Shown here: one piece after another, positions 19,040 to 27,734 of the stretch | Layout: each line of letters begins with the position of its first letter | How positions within the stretch are numbered: position 1 is the stretch's first letter | DNA from: Bifidobacteriaceae bacterium | GTDB taxonomy: Bacteria; Actinomycetota; Actinomycetes; Actinomycetales; Bifidobacteriaceae | Reading direction: 5' to 3' | Assembly: GCA_022651005.1 (NCBI GenBank) | Contig: JALCQD010000001.1 | Coordinates: 248,001-312,000 of the forward strand | Length of the DNA: 64,000 nucleotides | Notes under the pieces: generated by a model | The model's input: the letters and a program-made list of their open reading frames with translations, nothing else | Told to the model about the DNA's origin: nothing | Database searches by the model: none | Position numbers and translations under genes: made by a program

Positions 19040-19510
19040 ATGATTGAGGGATTTAAGAAATTCATCGCACGCGGACAGATGATCGACATGGCAGTTGGCG
19101 TTGTGATGGGCGGCGCTGTCACCACAGTCGTGAATGCCATCGTCAAGAGCTTTATCAACCCGCTCATCGCCATGATTTTCGGCAAGCCGGATCTCGATAA
19201 TCTTCTCGCCTTTACCCTCAACGGTGCCACAGTGTCGTTCGGCGCCATTTTGGGGGCGCTGCTCAACTTCCTCATCATCTCTGTGGCGATCTATTTCTGC
19301 ATCGTGGTGCCGATCAACAAGTTCCGTGATTTCTCCAAGAAGCACTCCTCCGAGAAGGACGGAAGCGATGACGAGGATGAGGTAGAACTCAGCCCCGAAG
19401 ACCAGACCATCGCGCTGCTCACCGAAATCCGTGACCAGTTGGCCGTACAGAATGGTGGACAAAAGACAGACGGAGCAAAAGCAGATACCACAGCGAACGT
19501 GACACAGTAA
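19040..19510 (+). CDS. mscL: Large-conductance mechanosensitive channel
   Basis: The start is taken at ATG 19040, with GGAGGA just upstream and the family N-terminus MIEGFKKFIARGQMIDMAVG. The longer open frame adds an implausible 31-residue leader. The 156-residue protein has two membrane helices (about 15-45 and 70-95). The first is glycine-rich (AVGVVMGGAVTTVV) and lines the pore. A charged tail of about 55 residues includes LTEIRDQL, the C-terminal helix. MscL opens under membrane tension to release solutes in hypo-osmotic shock. It ends at a very strong palindromic terminator. Confidence 0.95.
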   Translation: MIEGFKKFIARGQMIDMAVGVVMGGAVTTVVNAIVKSFINPLIAMIFGKPDLDNLLAFTLNGATVSFGAILGALLNFLIISVAIYFCIVVPINKFRDFSKKHSSEKDGSDDEDEVELSPEDQTIALLTEIRDQLAVQNGGQKTDGAKADTTANVTQ

Positions 19511-19549
19511 TAACGTGGCACAGTAATTATCTGTCATCCGCACTCATTC

Positions 19550-19601
19550 AAATAGTGAGGGGCCTCTTTGCGATTAATCGCAAAGAGGCCCCTCACTATT
19601 T
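19550..19601. terminator. Perfect 52-bp palindrome, bidirectional terminator
   Basis: Two 26-bp arms meet with no spacer: AAATAGTGAGGGGCCTC and onward to GCGATT, then the exact complement back to CACTATTT. It separates convergent mscL and the 60-residue gene. Each strand ends in a short T-run (CTATTTT and CTATTT), so it can terminate transcription both ways. Confidence 0.85.
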
Positions 19602-19628
19602 TGCGAAGCGTCTGGTTCCACAGCCGCT

Positions 19629-19811
19629 CTATTTCTCCTTCTCAGCATCGAACTTGCCCCAATGCGGGGGAAGCTCAGTGAGGATGCGGCGGTCGTCGTC
19701 ACGCAAACGCGCGTCCTCCGTCTGTGCATCCTCTGGGTCCAGCTTCACGCCGTCCGCGTCGAACTTTTCGGTCCCTCTGCGCACCACCCGGCGATGTTCC
19801 CGCTTTGCCAT
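19629..19811 (-). CDS. Small charged protein of unknown function
   Basis: This 60-residue, highly charged protein starts with its ATG overlapping the stop of the 1296-residue gene (TGATG), so it is translationally coupled to it. It has an Arg-rich N-terminus (KREHRRVVRRG), an acidic middle and ends in PPHWGKFDAEKEK. I do not recognise a domain. Cotranslation with the helicase-like protein and the upstream FHA gene suggests it works with them. It lacks a signal peptide or membrane segment. Confidence 0.65.
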   Translation of the reverse strand: MAKREHRRVVRRGTEKFDADGVKLDPEDAQTEDARLRDDDRRILTELPPHWGKFDAEKEK

Positions 19812-22800
19812 CAGCGCCCCCCACTGCTTGGATCGCGCTTTGGTTCAGAAGCCTCGTTCTCAGTGGAACTCGCCACTCCCGCCACATCTTCGAGCAGTGC
19901 GGCGATGCGATCCACTTCACGATCGGGGTTCACGAACGCGCCCACCGACCACACGTGCACGGTCTTCCATCCGGCGACGGCGAGCTCTTCGGAAAGGTAG
20001 CGGTGACGCTGGCGCAACGACGTGATTTTCATGAATTGCGTGTCGTCGGTAAACACTGCAACGGAGAAGTTGGTCTCAGCGTCATCCGAACTTCCCTTCT
20101 TCCCAACAACGAGCGGAAGATGCCGGCCATCGTCATATCCATATCCCAACGCGGTCGCATATCCGCGAGCGCGGAGACGAGCCGCAAGATCACTCAGCAG
20201 AACGCTGGCCTCCTCGGGATGTGCCACCATCGGCACCTCGCCGGTCCCGAGGTTTTCTGCCCACTGCAGCAGACGCTTCAACATCTGCGAACCGGGCTGG
20301 GTGAGGCGCTCGTCCTCCAAATCGTCTGATGTGAAACCAGCCACGATGTCAAAATCGCCGTTCACCAGCGCAAGCACATCCAGAAGTCGCTTGGCGCCGC
20401 CAGGCTGTTCGATGACGCCGAACTGTTGCAGCAACTTTCCATGTGTGGTCTTGCCGAAGCTAGTGGAGAGAATCACGTCGCCGGGAGTCATGCCTGCGAC
20501 GTTCGCAATATCCGCCACCTCGATATGCGGCAACAGCATGGCGACGTCGCGGTTCTTCTGTGCGGCGCGCTCGAACGCGTCCGCGACGAGCGACGCGTGA
20601 GCCTGCGTCAGTGTCACCACGGACAGAGCATAACCGGCAGGAACCACGGGCATCTGGGCGGCGCGGCGTTCCACAATCGCCACCACTTCGTCGATCTCCT
20701 CGCTTGTGGTTTCCACAAGGCCGGATCCCCGCAGCGGCACACCCTTGGCATCCACCCAGCTGAATCCCACCTGCGCATGGAAGTCCGCCCCCGTTGGGTA
20801 TGAGCCCATCGGGTAGCCGTTGTCTCGCAAGAAGGAGGCGATATCGGGATTCAGCGGTACCCGGGAATATCCGGAATCGATGGTTGGCAACAGCGTGGCA
20901 GCACGCAACACGGCGGGGCAACTGGCCGTTGCCTTATCAGCAATGACTACTGCCTGAGGTGCATACGACAGCACCGACAGGAACTCAGCTGCGGGCGCAT
21001 GAGCGCAGGCATCCACGATCACGATGTCGGCCAAGCTTGCCATGGCGTAAGACGCCGCAAGATTCGCCGGGGTCGCCACAAACAGTGGCTTGGCGAAGCT
21101 CATGAGCGTCGGGTAATCCTTACGCAGGCTTGCCACGGATACGGTTGCTGGGCCCGTAAGTCCGTCATGCGGAGTTTTTGCCATGCTCTCCGTTGACTGC
21201 ACTGACTCAGAGGATCCCGCTCCAGACAGCACGGCGTGCAGCTGGTTGGCGTCCTGCGAGCGCGCATAGAGCGTATCGGAGAGACGCTTGGTGAGCTCCT
21301 GATTGATGAGAGGGCCCACTGATTCGATGTGTTCGAGATCAAGATCAGTGAAACGCTCAGTGGTATCGGTCAGCAGACTGCCATCCTGGTTAGCAATCAT
21401 GTCGGAGGAATGAACGATGGTCTCAAAGACCGTGGTCCACCACGCCAGCTGCAGCTCATCGGGCGCAGACTCCGGGGCAATGGCGCGATCGTGGAGATCG
21501 TCCACGAGGCCTGTGAGGCCCACTTGCTCAAACTCGTGCTCGAGGTTCGTGCGCTCGGGCAAATCTGCAAGCGAGGCGTGGTCATCGTAGAGGCGCTTCA
21601 GCCGAGCTTCGAGTGCCACAAACTGCGCGGAAGTGAGATCGGAGCCCTCGGGAGTTGTGGACAGCACCACATCGAGTGCGGTGAGATCCGCGGTGAGAGA
21701 TTCGAAAGTCTCGATGATGGCGTCCAATTTCGGAGGAAGCACGGGCCAGCCACCGTGTGGCACAAGTTCATGCCATTGCACCGCCTGACGCGCTACGACA
21801 CCAAGCGCCTCGTGCAGATCTTCCACTTTCACGCCCGGACGCAAGAGAGACTTGACTTCCTTGACATAGCGACGACGCTCCCAGAAGCCCATCTCAATGC
21901 CCTGTGCCTTACGATCAGGCTTGGAGAGCGTAGCGGTGAGCATGGAGCTCAAGTCGCGTTCGAAAATGGCGGGTGTGAAAACGTCAAGCACGCGCCGCAG
22001 ATTCTGGAGGGTTGCCACCTGACGGCCCCACTCGGCCACAGTGTCCGGCACGGGGAACCCGCACGTCTCCACTGTGGAGCGGATCTGTTCACGCACATGC
22101 GGTAGAAGGGTGTCTAGCAATTGCACAACGCGCTGATAAGCGGATTCTGCATCCTGAGTGCTGAGTAACGACGCCTTGAACCAAGCGGTATCAGCAGGTT
22201 CCAGGGTGTACTCGCCCAGCTGTCCGGCACGAATGAGTTTAGCGCCCCACTGTGAGAGCTTCCCGTTGAGTTGGCGCGCTGTATCAGCGGAAAGGCGTAC
22301 CCGGGTGCGTGGCTGACTTGGCAGCGCCGACACTTTGGCGAGGTTCTCAATGGTTTGGTACGCAGAGACTCCCCACGGGCTTTTCTCCTCGTGAAGATCA
22401 CCGAAATAGCGGGACAAGCGGCTGCGGATGCCCACAAGCTCATCTGCCAGTTGGTTGTACCGCGTCACAGAGCTGGCTGCCTGATGAGTGCCAGAAGCGC
22501 TGACAGCTCCGACAAGACGCGCGTCCACTGACTTCTTGAAGTCAGGATCGGTGGCGTCGAGAACGAGCGGCCCTAAGCCCAAACGCGTCGCTTCACGGAG
22601 GAAGTTGTTTTTCTGGGAGCCCACGCATGGAGCATAGAGAACGGTTTTGCCCGCGGCGATGGCGCGGGAGGCAATGGCCAAAGCATATTTTGACGAGGTG
22701 GAGTTCGACGGTGCGTTGAGAAAGATGCTCGCACCGCGCGCCACTTCACGAGCGGCGAAACGCACGGGGTTGGGAACATCCCCCACTTCGAATTCGTCGT

Positions 22801-23701
22801 GTGGATCGGCATCGGCGGTGGAATCGGCCTGCGCGTCCACCGAGGGTTGCGATTTCAGCTGATTGATTGCCGTGGCGTCGCCCGCAATGGCGTCGAGAAC
22901 TGGCAAGCCACTGGGGCTCGCCTCCAGCCGTTGCACAATCGACGTGGCACGACGGGCAATCATGGTAGCTGGATTCACGAAGCACCCCACCACGAAGACA
23001 TGATCTATGCCAAAACCATCGATGACACGTGACGCGAGGGACGCAATCTTCGCCAACGCAATGGACGTATTGACCACGCCGTCTTCGTATTCTGAAGCTT
23101 TCAGCAACGCTATGGGGTCGAAGCTCACGCCACGCAGCTTGAGGGCGCTCACCAGCTCAGGGTTGACGTTCACTCGGTCCCAGATGCGCAGAGTCGCGCG
23201 AGACATGCGCTCCTCTCCGGAGCGATCCACGTCGATGGGATAGAGCAGAACGGGCATCTGCTGCTTGCCCTGTGCCCACTTCGCCACTCCGGCGATCAGC
23301 GAGATTGCGCCAAACCCGTATGCCGCCTGAGCTTCGCTCTTGCGGGCGTAGACACGTCCCAGATCGCGCTCGGCTGCAGTGAGCGACGACGCCTCTCGAA
23401 ACAGACTCGACAGGTGCGCCTCCCCCGTGGCGAAAAGCTGGGCGGTGCCGCTGGGATGCGCCTTGGTGAGATCGAGGCTTGCGTCAAGCGCGGTGAAGTC
23501 CTTGAGCGGATCCGCCAGGATGAGATGCGAATAGTCCTCAACCCAGCCACGAATGGTACCCGACTGTGCCAAAGGACGCGGCAGTGGAACCGATTGTGCG
23601 GGGTCTTGGTGGGAGGAGAGGGCAGGTGCCTGATCATGAGCCTGCTGATGGCCTTGTTCCATGTCGCTACGCTCCCCCATGCCTGTGTTCTGCTGCACCA
23701 C
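19811..23701 (-). CDS. Degenerate SF1 helicase/Vsr-nuclease-like protein (COG1112-like)
   Basis: The protein is 1296 residues from GTG 23701; an ATG at 23680 is possible. The N-terminal ~330 residues match the DUF4011-type front of COG1112 helicases, for example GAISLIAGVAKWAQGK with PVLLYPIDV. Where the Walker A loop should be, residues 330-338 read APSNSTSSK, without GxGK[ST]. The Walker B position reads VIVDACAHAP (Asp897-Ala898), without the catalytic Glu. The end (about 1165-1280) resembles the Vsr-like domain of such proteins (RLRARGYATALGYGYDDG, GWKTVHVWSVGAFVNPDRE) but lacks the usual acidic residues. A non-catalytic scaffold is the best guess. It lies between an FHA gene and a small gene, tightly coupled to both. 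Confidence 0.7.
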   Translation of the reverse strand: MVQQNTGMGERSDMEQGHQQAHDQAPALSSHQDPAQSVPLPRPLAQSGTIRGWVEDYSHLILADPLKDFTALDASLDLTKAHPSGTAQLFATGEAHLSSLFREASSLTAAERDLGRVYARKSEAQAAYGFGAISLIAGVAKWAQGKQQMPVLLYPIDVDRSGEERMSRATLRIWDRVNVNPELVSALKLRGVSFDPIALLKASEYEDGVVNTSIALAKIASLASRVIDGFGIDHVFVVGCFVNPATMIARRATSIVQRLEASPSGLPVLDAIAGDATAINQLKSQPSVDAQADSTADADPHDEFEVGDVPNPVRFAAREVARGASIFLNAPSNSTSSKYALAIASRAIAAGKTVLYAPCVGSQKNNFLREATRLGLGPLVLDATDPDFKKSVDARLVGAVSASGTHQAASSVTRYNQLADELVGIRSRLSRYFGDLHEEKSPWGVSAYQTIENLAKVSALPSQPRTRVRLSADTARQLNGKLSQWGAKLIRAGQLGEYTLEPADTAWFKASLLSTQDAESAYQRVVQLLDTLLPHVREQIRSTVETCGFPVPDTVAEWGRQVATLQNLRRVLDVFTPAIFERDLSSMLTATLSKPDRKAQGIEMGFWERRRYVKEVKSLLRPGVKVEDLHEALGVVARQAVQWHELVPHGGWPVLPPKLDAIIETFESLTADLTALDVVLSTTPEGSDLTSAQFVALEARLKRLYDDHASLADLPERTNLEHEFEQVGLTGLVDDLHDRAIAPESAPDELQLAWWTTVFETIVHSSDMIANQDGSLLTDTTERFTDLDLEHIESVGPLINQELTKRLSDTLYARSQDANQLHAVLSGAGSSESVQSTESMAKTPHDGLTGPATVSVASLRKDYPTLMSFAKPLFVATPANLAASYAMASLADIVIVDACAHAPAAEFLSVLSYAPQAVVIADKATASCPAVLRAATLLPTIDSGYSRVPLNPDIASFLRDNGYPMGSYPTGADFHAQVGFSWVDAKGVPLRGSGLVETTSEEIDEVVAIVERRAAQMPVVPAGYALSVVTLTQAHASLVADAFERAAQKNRDVAMLLPHIEVADIANVAGMTPGDVILSTSFGKTTHGKLLQQFGVIEQPGGAKRLLDVLALVNGDFDIVAGFTSDDLEDERLTQPGSQMLKRLLQWAENLGTGEVPMVAHPEEASVLLSDLAARLRARGYATALGYGYDDGRHLPLVVGKKGSSDDAETNFSVAVFTDDTQFMKITSLRQRHRYLSEELAVAGWKTVHVWSVGAFVNPDREVDRIAALLEDVAGVASSTENEASEPKRDPSSGGR

Positions 23702-23707
23702 TGTGCC

Positions 23708-24988
23708 TTACTTCCTTCCCTCACGGTATGTACCGTATCCGGCGTTGCTCCTCAGAGCAGAGTCGATGTCGGGATCCCCAATGGCCTCGAGCCATGCATA
23801 CAGATCGTCATACAGATGCGGATTCAGCGCCAGGAACGGCAGCAACTCATGGTGCTTTGCCATTTCAAACTGTGCCGTCTGATCTGCCGTGCGCTGCGCG
23901 TCGTCGGAGTTCAGCTCCCCGATCTGGACCGCTGGCTCATGGTGATCGAGCTCACCACGCGTAAGACGATCGAAAACGGATCCGGGCTCAAACACTGCAC
24001 CGGAATCCTGCGGACGCTGACCACCGCGGCCTTCCTGCGGCGCCTCGTAACCGGCCGCCGGACGCTGATACGGCTGATACTGCTGTTCAGTCGAAGTATC
24101 GTTCACCTGTACAAATGACTGAGAAGCACTCGCCGCTGCCTCAAATGGAGTTTCCTCAGAATCGGCCGTTGCAGTAGGCTGCTCTGCAGCCGCCGGTTCG
24201 CTCTCTTGTTCCAACGTTCCAGCCGCAGTCTGCGTCTTTGTTTCTGTTTCGGAAGCGGGCTCCGCATGGTTCTGCGGCGTGGAATCAGTCTGAGCAGAAG
24301 GGGTCTGCGTCTGCTGTTCTTGCTGCGCCTTCTGAGCCTGTGATTGCGCCTCGAGATCCTGCTTCATCTTCGCGAACCCTGAGGTGCTAGCGGCCGCTTC
24401 TTGCTGCTCGAGGCGCGTCTGCCGACCCGACACCTGTTGACGCACCTTGTTCGCGTCGAACATCTGGGTAGGTTCGCCAGCGCGGACGTCGAGAATCTGA
24501 TCAACAGACAACGACGGCGCGTCAACCCCCTCCGGCGCCGTCTGGGCGGCGTAGGAGAAGAGATCGTTCGCCGGCTGTTGCGCAGGACGCTCTACGGGAC
24601 GTCCTGCGGGACTTGAGATTTCGCGATGAATTTCCACCGCGACGTCTCCCAGCTGCAAACGCAATGGCGTGCGCGCAAGCGTGTAATCCTGATCTAGTGG
24701 CAGACGCATCAGCTCTCCATCAGATCGCACAATATACGTGCCGTTGGTGGAATGAAGATCATGAATCGTAGCAGAGCCATTCGCATTCACCGTAAAACGA
24801 GCGTGACGCTTCGACATCGATTTGCCGGGATCGTCAACGTCGAGACGGGTCTCTCCCTCTCCCACTGAGGCTGGCCGCAACGGAGTCCTGCCGATGATCA
24901 CCGAATCACCCGCATAGAAGTGATATTCCCTCCCAGTATCGCGAATCTTGACAATCCAACCCTGCGTTGTGGCGTGTGTGTCACTCAC
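23708..24988 (-). CDS. FHA-domain protein with long disordered middle
   Basis: The 426-residue protein starts at GTG 24988 behind GAGGAGG. Residues 10-120 form an FHA phosphothreonine-binding domain: VIIGRTPLRP, the loop SMSKRHARF and DLHSTNGTYIV. About 230 residues rich in Gln, Ala, Thr and Glu follow, ending in a conserved C-terminal segment (about 365-426) with HHELLPFLALNPHLYDDLYAW. The next gene starts 6 bp later. FHA proteins read Ser/Thr kinase signals, so this protein may recruit the helicase-like partner in response to phosphorylation, which is inference. Confidence 0.85.
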   Translation of the reverse strand: MSDTHATTQGWIVKIRDTGREYHFYAGDSVIIGRTPLRPASVGEGETRLDVDDPGKSMSKRHARFTVNANGSATIHDLHSTNGTYIVRSDGELMRLPLDQDYTLARTPLRLQLGDVAVEIHREISSPAGRPVERPAQQPANDLFSYAAQTAPEGVDAPSLSVDQILDVRAGEPTQMFDANKVRQQVSGRQTRLEQQEAAASTSGFAKMKQDLEAQSQAQKAQQEQQTQTPSAQTDSTPQNHAEPASETETKTQTAAGTLEQESEPAAAEQPTATADSEETPFEAAASASQSFVQVNDTSTEQQYQPYQRPAAGYEAPQEGRGGQRPQDSGAVFEPGSVFDRLTRGELDHHEPAVQIGELNSDDAQRTADQTAQFEMAKHHELLPFLALNPHLYDDLYAWLEAIGDPDIDSALRSNAGYGTYREGRK

Positions 24989-25174
24989 GATCGGCGCCTC
25001 CTCATTCCGTAACCATGCTCACCCAAGTGATTCCAAATCTACTCAAATTGTGGCATAGAGTTCGTCATGGTGCCGAAATTTCGCTTATCTCCTGAAGAAT
25101 CTCCAAAAACACACTCCTATTACACGCTGCTCTCTCGCTGTAGCCCTTTTTTCACGTCCCAGTTCGTTCCCTCC

Positions 25175-25252
25175 CGCTCCACGGGGCAATTCGACTCATG
25201 TTTGAAACCGATTTGAACCATTCTCGACCAGATTGTGAGTCGATATGCCCCG
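25175..25252 (+). repeat. Left 78-bp inverted repeat
   Basis: The repeat begins CGCTCCACGGGGCA and contains two arms, CGGGGCAATTCGACTCA (25182-25198) and TGAGTCGATATGCCCCG (25236-25252). These pair with each other across 37 nt. The outer 43 bp match the right copy at 38 positions. The gap 24989-25289 holds this repeat and otherwise only AT-rich sequence with no gene. Confidence 0.8.
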
Positions 25253-25289
25253 ACACAGCGAAAACTGACGTTGCTGTCCTCAACAAGGC

Positions 25290-26339
25290 TCAGACTCGCA
25301 CGGATGGCGGATACCCAATTCCCAGATATGGAACAGCATGATTGAACTCCAAGAACCCTGATTTTGCTCCTTTGCGACGAGGAACTCCGTAGATAGCAAG
25401 TTCACGCTGGAGTACCGAAAGATTGTGAATATCATCAAAATCGATATCATTCACGCTGACGCCTTGTAATGACAAACGATGGCCACGCTTCTCCTCGGCA
25501 GATTCAATCTCTCGCACAGATTTGCCCTGTGTCATTACCGGGTCCACATACTTCTGTCGCCCATGAAACTCGAAAACAACAGGTCCTCTTGCGCCGTGTT
25601 CCCAAAAGTAATCAACACGAGACTTCTTCTTTCTCAGAGGATCAAAAAAATTAACCTGCAGCTCAGGAGGTTCGAAACCCAAACAGATCATCTGCGCGCG
25701 GGCATATGATTCACCGCCATTTTCGCTGAGTCCGTCACCATACGAAATGCATATCATCGCTCGGCGCGCATTCCGATACGTCATGTGCGACATGCAATAT
25801 TCCATCAAACTTTTCATGCTGACCCATTCCGAGCGTAAAGCCGCATCGACGATGCCCAACGCTTCAGAGAACTCTAGCTCACGAACGCAATCGAAAACCG
25901 TCCGCTCCATACGCGTCACTGTGACGCTTCGTGCATATGAGATCTCAGATAGCTCCGTCTCATTCGCATAATGCGACACCACTCGCTTGCTGGAATGTCG
26001 GCGCACAGAGCTTGGTGAAAGAATGTGGAATTTCCCGTCCATCAGATAATACGAATCACAAATTCCGCAGACGATTGCCGCTGAAAGACCGCAAAAGACC
26101 CACTTTTGATGCACAGTCGCAAGTGTCTGAATTAAAGTCCTTGTCTGTTCTATAGGGGTGAGTGATTCCCACCATTTCCTATGCGCGAAAAATCCTCGAT
26201 AAGGTGAACAAATCACGCTGTTTTCGCGCCGTGCATTGCGCCACAGTGTCTGCCGCACATTGCGCGACAATGGAACATATGCGAGACCGCGAAACTCACA
26301 ATCGTTCAATTCAGAGTCTAAGTATGAGGAGAGTGTCAT
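25290..26339 (-). CDS. AbiEi/DUF559-like protein with predicted PD-(D/E)XK-type C-terminus
   Basis: The 349-residue protein resembles actinobacterial proteins that join an AbiEi-like N-terminal part to a Vsr/DUF559-like nuclease part. Visible marks are VFCGLSAAIVCG (the usual SHxSAA position), VTRMERTVFDCVRELEF (the TSPxRTxxD position) and ALGIVDAALRSEW. Then come GESYARAQMICLGF, SRVDYFW and VVFEFHG. Glu210, Asp243, Glu257 and His259 could form the active site. No partner toxin gene is adjacent. There is no good ribosome binding site; a small hairpin (GAGGC/GCCTC, 26345-26359) precedes the ATG. Composition is AT-richer than neighbours, which suggests transfer. Confidence 0.65.
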   Translation of the reverse strand: MTLSSYLDSELNDCEFRGLAYVPLSRNVRQTLWRNARRENSVICSPYRGFFAHRKWWESLTPIEQTRTLIQTLATVHQKWVFCGLSAAIVCGICDSYYLMDGKFHILSPSSVRRHSSKRVVSHYANETELSEISYARSVTVTRMERTVFDCVRELEFSEALGIVDAALRSEWVSMKSLMEYCMSHMTYRNARRAMICISYGDGLSENGGESYARAQMICLGFEPPELQVNFFDPLRKKKSRVDYFWEHGARGPVVFEFHGRQKYVDPVMTQGKSVREIESAEEKRGHRLSLQGVSVNDIDFDDIHNLSVLQRELAIYGVPRRKGAKSGFLEFNHAVPYLGIGYPPSVRV

Positions 26340-26439
26340 GTCTCGAGGCTAAACGCCTCACATCGTGAGGATCGGAAAAATCAATGGATGTGGTCGAATG
26401 GACATTACAAGCGGTCATACCATTAATCGCAACATCTCA

Positions 26440-26517
26440 CGGGGCAGATCGGCTCACGTTCCATCCAAAAATGACTCAAATCGGTATCAAGCATGAGTCA
26501 AAATGCCCCGTGGAGCG
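26440..26517 (-). repeat. Right 78-bp inverted repeat
   Basis: This is the reverse complement of the left copy, with 62 of 78 bases matching without gaps. The arms CGGGGCAGATCGGCTCA (26440-26456) and TGAGTCAAAATGCCCCG (26494-26510) are again 37 nt apart. It ends CCCCGTGGAGCG. The gap 26340-26648 holds this repeat, the promoter side of the nuclease-like gene and the rplL terminator. Confidence 0.8.
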
Positions 26518-26549
26518 CGTTGTTGGGGGATGAGAAGGGCCGCGCATAC

Positions 26550-26590
26550 AAGAAGTCCCGGGAAGGTCAAAACCCATCCCGGGACTTCTT
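26550..26590 (-). terminator. Terminator of rplJ-rplL
   Basis: AAGAAGTCCCGGGA (26550-26563) and TCCCGGGACTTCTT (26577-26590) form a perfect 14-bp stem around 13 nt, about 60 bp after the rplL stop. The T-run is short. Confidence 0.8.
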
Positions 26591-26648
26591 GATACAGAAT
26601 GTCAGTTCACACGTACGTGAACCTCATGCACAAAGGCAGAAGAACTTA

Positions 26649-27032
26649 TTACTTAAGTTCGACGGTAGCGCCGGCCTCTTCGAGAGCAGCCTTCGCCTTG
26701 TCAGCGTCTTCCTTCTTGGCACCTTCGAGAACGGCCTTGGGAGCGCCGTCAACGAGATCCTTGGCTTCCTTGAGGCCGAGGGAGGTGATGGCACGAACGG
26801 CCTTGATGACCTGGATCTTCTTGTCACCAACAGAAGCGAGAACGACGTCGAACTCGTCCTTCTCTTCAGCGGCAGCAGCAGCGCCAGCGGCAGGAGCAGC
26901 AGCAACGGCAGCAACCGGAGCAGCAGCTTCAACGTCGAATTCGTCCTCGAACTTCTTGACGAAGTCAGAGAGTTCAACCAATGTCATTTCCTTGAACGCG
27001 TCAAGGAGCTCGTCTGCAGAGAGCTTAGCCAT
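26649..27032 (-). CDS. rplL: Ribosomal protein bL12 (L7/L12)
   Basis: This stalk protein recruits translation GTPases to the ribosome. The 127-residue protein has the dimerising N-terminal domain ([18 protein letters not shown]), an Ala-rich flexible hinge (about 35-58) and the C-terminal domain with [31 protein letters not shown] and [16 protein letters not shown] precedes the ATG. It is the second gene after rplJ, with 123 bp between them, and ends at a strong hairpin. Confidence 0.98.
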   Translation of the reverse strand: MAKLSADELLDAFKEMTLVELSDFVKKFEDEFDVEAAAPVAAVAAAPAAGAAAAAEEKDEFDVVLASVGDKKIQVIKAVRAITSLGLKEAKDLVDGAPKAVLEGAKKEDADKAKAALEEAGATVELK

Positions 27033-27155
27033 AATGGCTTCCTTTCAATCAGCGGTCGATTTATTCAAATCGCCGCAGCGGTACGGTGACCGCACACTAC
27101 ATTTTTGAACCTCAAGGGTGCGAAGCATGTTCCGGAATGGAACACTCTCTTCGAC

Positions 27156-27677
27156 TCAGGCGGCCTTTTCTTGCTTGTCGCGCAGAGCGTCGAACGTACG
27201 AACTGCCTTGGTGGGCAGTGCGTTGAACGCGTACGCAGCCTTGGCCATCGTGCCCTTGAGAGCACCAGCCATCTTGGAGAGAAGAACAGGACGAGATTCG
27301 AGCTCAGCGAGCTTTGCAACCTCTGCCGCGTCATAGATGGATCCGTCAACGAATCCGCCCTTGACAACGAGCTGCTTGTTCTCCTTGGCAAAGTCACGCA
27401 GGGTCTTAGCGGCCTCGACGTAATCGCCACGGATGAAGGTGTAAGCGCCAGGTCCGACCATCTGATCGTCCAGGCCCTCAACACCGGCTTCCTTCGCGGC
27501 AATGCGTGCCAACGTGTTCTTCGCCACAACATAGGAAGTATCGGAGCCAAGCTTGACGCGCAGGTCAGAGATCTGCGGCACACTCAGGCCCCGGTACTCG
27601 GTAAGGATGACGGCGTCGGCGTTGCGGAATTGTTCCGTAAGGTCGGCAATCACCTTTTCCTTTTCGGGCCTTTTCAT
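27156..27677 (-). CDS. rplJ: Ribosomal protein uL10
   Basis: L10 anchors the L12 dimers to 23S rRNA. The start is ATG 27677, after AAGGAA, giving 173 residues with the N-terminus MKRPEKEKVIADL. The longer frame runs back through the attenuator and is rejected. Typical segments are ILTEYRGLSVPQISDLR, YVVAKNTLARIA and the C-terminal L12-binding helix. The leader (27678-27880) carries a promoter and an intrinsic terminator, so expression is likely controlled by attenuation. Confidence 0.97.
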   Translation of the reverse strand: MKRPEKEKVIADLTEQFRNADAVILTEYRGLSVPQISDLRVKLGSDTSYVVAKNTLARIAAKEAGVEGLDDQMVGPGAYTFIRGDYVEAAKTLRDFAKENKQLVVKGGFVDGSIYDAAEVAKLAELESRPVLLSKMAGALKGTMAKAAYAFNALPTKAVRTFDALRDKQEKAA

Positions 27678-27734
27678 GGCGTTCCTTCCTAAGTGATCGC
27701 TGTTCATAACCACCGCGCGAGTACCTGCAGGCAT

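Larger units (their letters stand above)
25175..26517. mobile_element. Candidate non-autonomous element with 78-bp terminal inverted repeats
   Basis: A 1343-bp segment is bounded by two 78-bp inverted sequences with about 79% identity and no gaps. It carries one gene, visibly AT-richer than its neighbours, and sits between the FHA operon and the rplJ-rplL operon. No transposase or recombinase is inside. No clear target duplication is seen at the edges (CCCTCC on the left, CGTTGTT on the right). It could also be a fixed gene with paired regulatory repeats. Confidence 0.45.
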
